Shown here: one piece after another, positions 63,125 to 64,000 of the stretch
Layout: the number at the start of each line of letters is the position of its first letter
Numbering within the stretch: the first letter of the stretch is position 1
From: Neobacillus cucumis
Lineage (GTDB): Bacteria; Bacillota; Bacilli; Bacillales_B; DSM-18226
Reading direction: 5' to 3'
NCBI RefSeq assembly: GCF_016107705.1
Contig: NZ_JAEHGC010000003.1
Span: 310,001 to 374,000 of the forward strand
Length of the DNA: 64,000 bases
Made by a program: the position numbers and the translations under genes
Notes under the pieces: model-generated
The model's input: the letters and a program-made list of their open reading frames with translations, nothing else
The model's database searches: none
Told to the model about the DNA's origin: nothing

Positions 63125-64000
63125 TTATTTGCTCGTTTTTCTAGGATGCATCGTTTCAGCAATATGGTATAAGTATTTTCCGTAATCTGTTTTGCTTAGA
63201 GGTTCAGCTAGCCGCATCAATTGTTCTTTATCAATGTATCCCTGTCTATAGGCAATTTCTTCAACGCACGAAATATATAACCCCTGCCTATTTTGTACCG
63301 CTTCTACATAATTGCTTGCTTTTAGGAGACTACTATGTGTCCCAGTGTCAAGCCATGCCATTCCGCGCCCCATAATCTCTGTTTTGAGTTTTCCCTTTTT
63401 CAAATACACATCATTTATAGAGGTAATTTCCAATTCCCCTCTTGCCGAGGGCTTGATATTTTTTGCAATTTCAACGACATCTTGATCATAGAAATAAAGC
63501 CCCGGTACAGCATAATTTGATTTCGGATTGACCGGCTTTTCTTCAAGACTAATTACATTGCCCTCATCATCAAATTCAACTACTCCATATTCTTCGGGAT
63601 TGCTTACATAGTACCCAAATATAACGGCACCTTCCTCAAGGTTAACCGCTCTTTGCAGCGATTCCTTAAAGCCCTGCCCATAGAAAATATTATCTCCTAA
63701 TACAAGTGCCACCTTGTCATGACCGATAAACTCTTCCCCTACTAGGAAAGCTTCGGCAAGTCCTCCCGGTCGATCCTGAATGGCATAAGAAATAGATAAA
63801 CCTAAGTCACTCCCGTCACCAAGCAGACGTTCATATTGCGGCATATCAAATGGTGTAGATATGATTAATATTTCTCTGATACCGGCGAGCATCAGGACAG
63901 ATAATGGATAGTACACCATTGGTTTATCATATATAGGAACTAATTGTTTTGAGATCGCCTTTGTAATCGGATATAGCCTGCTTCCCGTACCTCCAGCTAG
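63125..64000 (-). CDS. rmlA: Glucose-1-phosphate thymidylyltransferase (RmlA), 5' end cut by window edge
   Basis: Makes dTDP-glucose from dTTP and glucose 1-phosphate, the first step of dTDP-sugar synthesis. The frame runs off the right edge: before the internal Met at 63919 it reads [19 protein letters not shown] and [17 protein letters not shown], so only about four or five residues of the N-terminus are missing. The Gly-rich nucleotide loop is thus present. Other motifs are [53 protein letters not shown] and [19 protein letters not shown]. It forms an operon with rmlB. Confidence 0.95.
   Translation of the reverse strand, partial: LAGGTGSRLYPITKAISKQLVPIYDKPMVYYPLSVLMLAGIREILIISTPFDMPQYERLLGDGSDLGLSISYAIQDRPGGLAEAFLVGEEFIGHDKVALVLGDNIFYGQGFKESLQRAVNLEEGAVIFGYYVSNPEEYGVVEFDDEGNVISLEEKPVNPKSNYAVPGLYFYDQDVVEIAKNIKPSARGELEITSINDVYLKKGKLKTEIMGRGMAWLDTGTHSSLLKASNYVEAVQNRQGLYISCVEEIAYRQGYIDKEQLMRLAEPLSKTDYGKYLYHIAETMHPRKTSK

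Overview
The window comes from the chromosome of a low-GC, spore-forming Gram-positive of the Bacillaceae. Its backbone follows the Bacillus subtilis order minJ, ctpB, ftsX, ftsE, cccB, yvjA, prfB, secA, hpf, comFC, comFA, degV, degU, degS, yvyE, tagV, tagO, followed by a wall teichoic acid locus. A CotF-type spore coat gene, ctpB and Shine-Dalgarno-rich starts agree with this. A Neobacillus- or Mesobacillus-like species is plausible, but the genus cannot be fixed from the sequence alone.

Layout. 1-2040: a two-component system whose regulator is cut by the left edge. 2165-2291: a large inverted-repeat element. 2397-14470: the division, export and translation block (minJ, ctpB, an M23 hydrolase beside ftsEX, cytochrome c551, a YitT-family protein, prfB with its +1 frameshift, secA). 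A 50-bp tandem array lies downstream of prfB, and a cluster of DnaA-box-like sequences lies between secA and prfB. 14922-23274: an accessory multihaem cytochrome locus of four cytochromes with 10, 12, 6 and 8 CXXCH motifs, plus a membrane TPR protein and a six-bladed NHL propeller. 23492-33008: gamma-glutamyltransferase, hpf, a coat protein, comFC/comFA, degV, degU/degS and yvyE. The flagellar genes found here in B. subtilis are absent, as are swrA and comFB. A 21-bp-phased repeat array precedes comFA. 33198-64000: envelope polymer synthesis.

How the parts work together. The two large membrane-anchored NapC/NirT-type cytochromes could take electrons from menaquinol and pass them outward. The secreted six-haem protein has a haem-motif order that resembles the Geobacter nanowire cytochrome OmcS as I remember it, and the eight-haem Ig-domain protein shares its first haem-pair module. 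The locus therefore looks like a Gram-positive extracellular electron-transfer system, possibly with a filament-forming cytochrome. A ResD-like site upstream suggests redox control.

The wall polymer region encodes the TagO/TagA/TagB/TagD linkage-unit pathway, the TagGH exporter, an LCP ligase, TarI/TarJ for CDP-ribitol, and five CDP-alditol phosphotransferases in all. It also has a MurJ-like flippase, an O-antigen-ligase-like protein, glycosyltransferases, a sugar aminotransferase, an ATP-grasp/HAD fusion and dTDP-sugar genes (RmlA, RmlB). This suggests a ribitol-type teichoic acid plus a second decorated phosphate polymer. The tagD and tarI promoters each carry 11-bp-phased TTWACA-like repeats just downstream, consistent with PhoP repression. 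Two tandem SH3/glucosaminidase autolysins sit inside the region.
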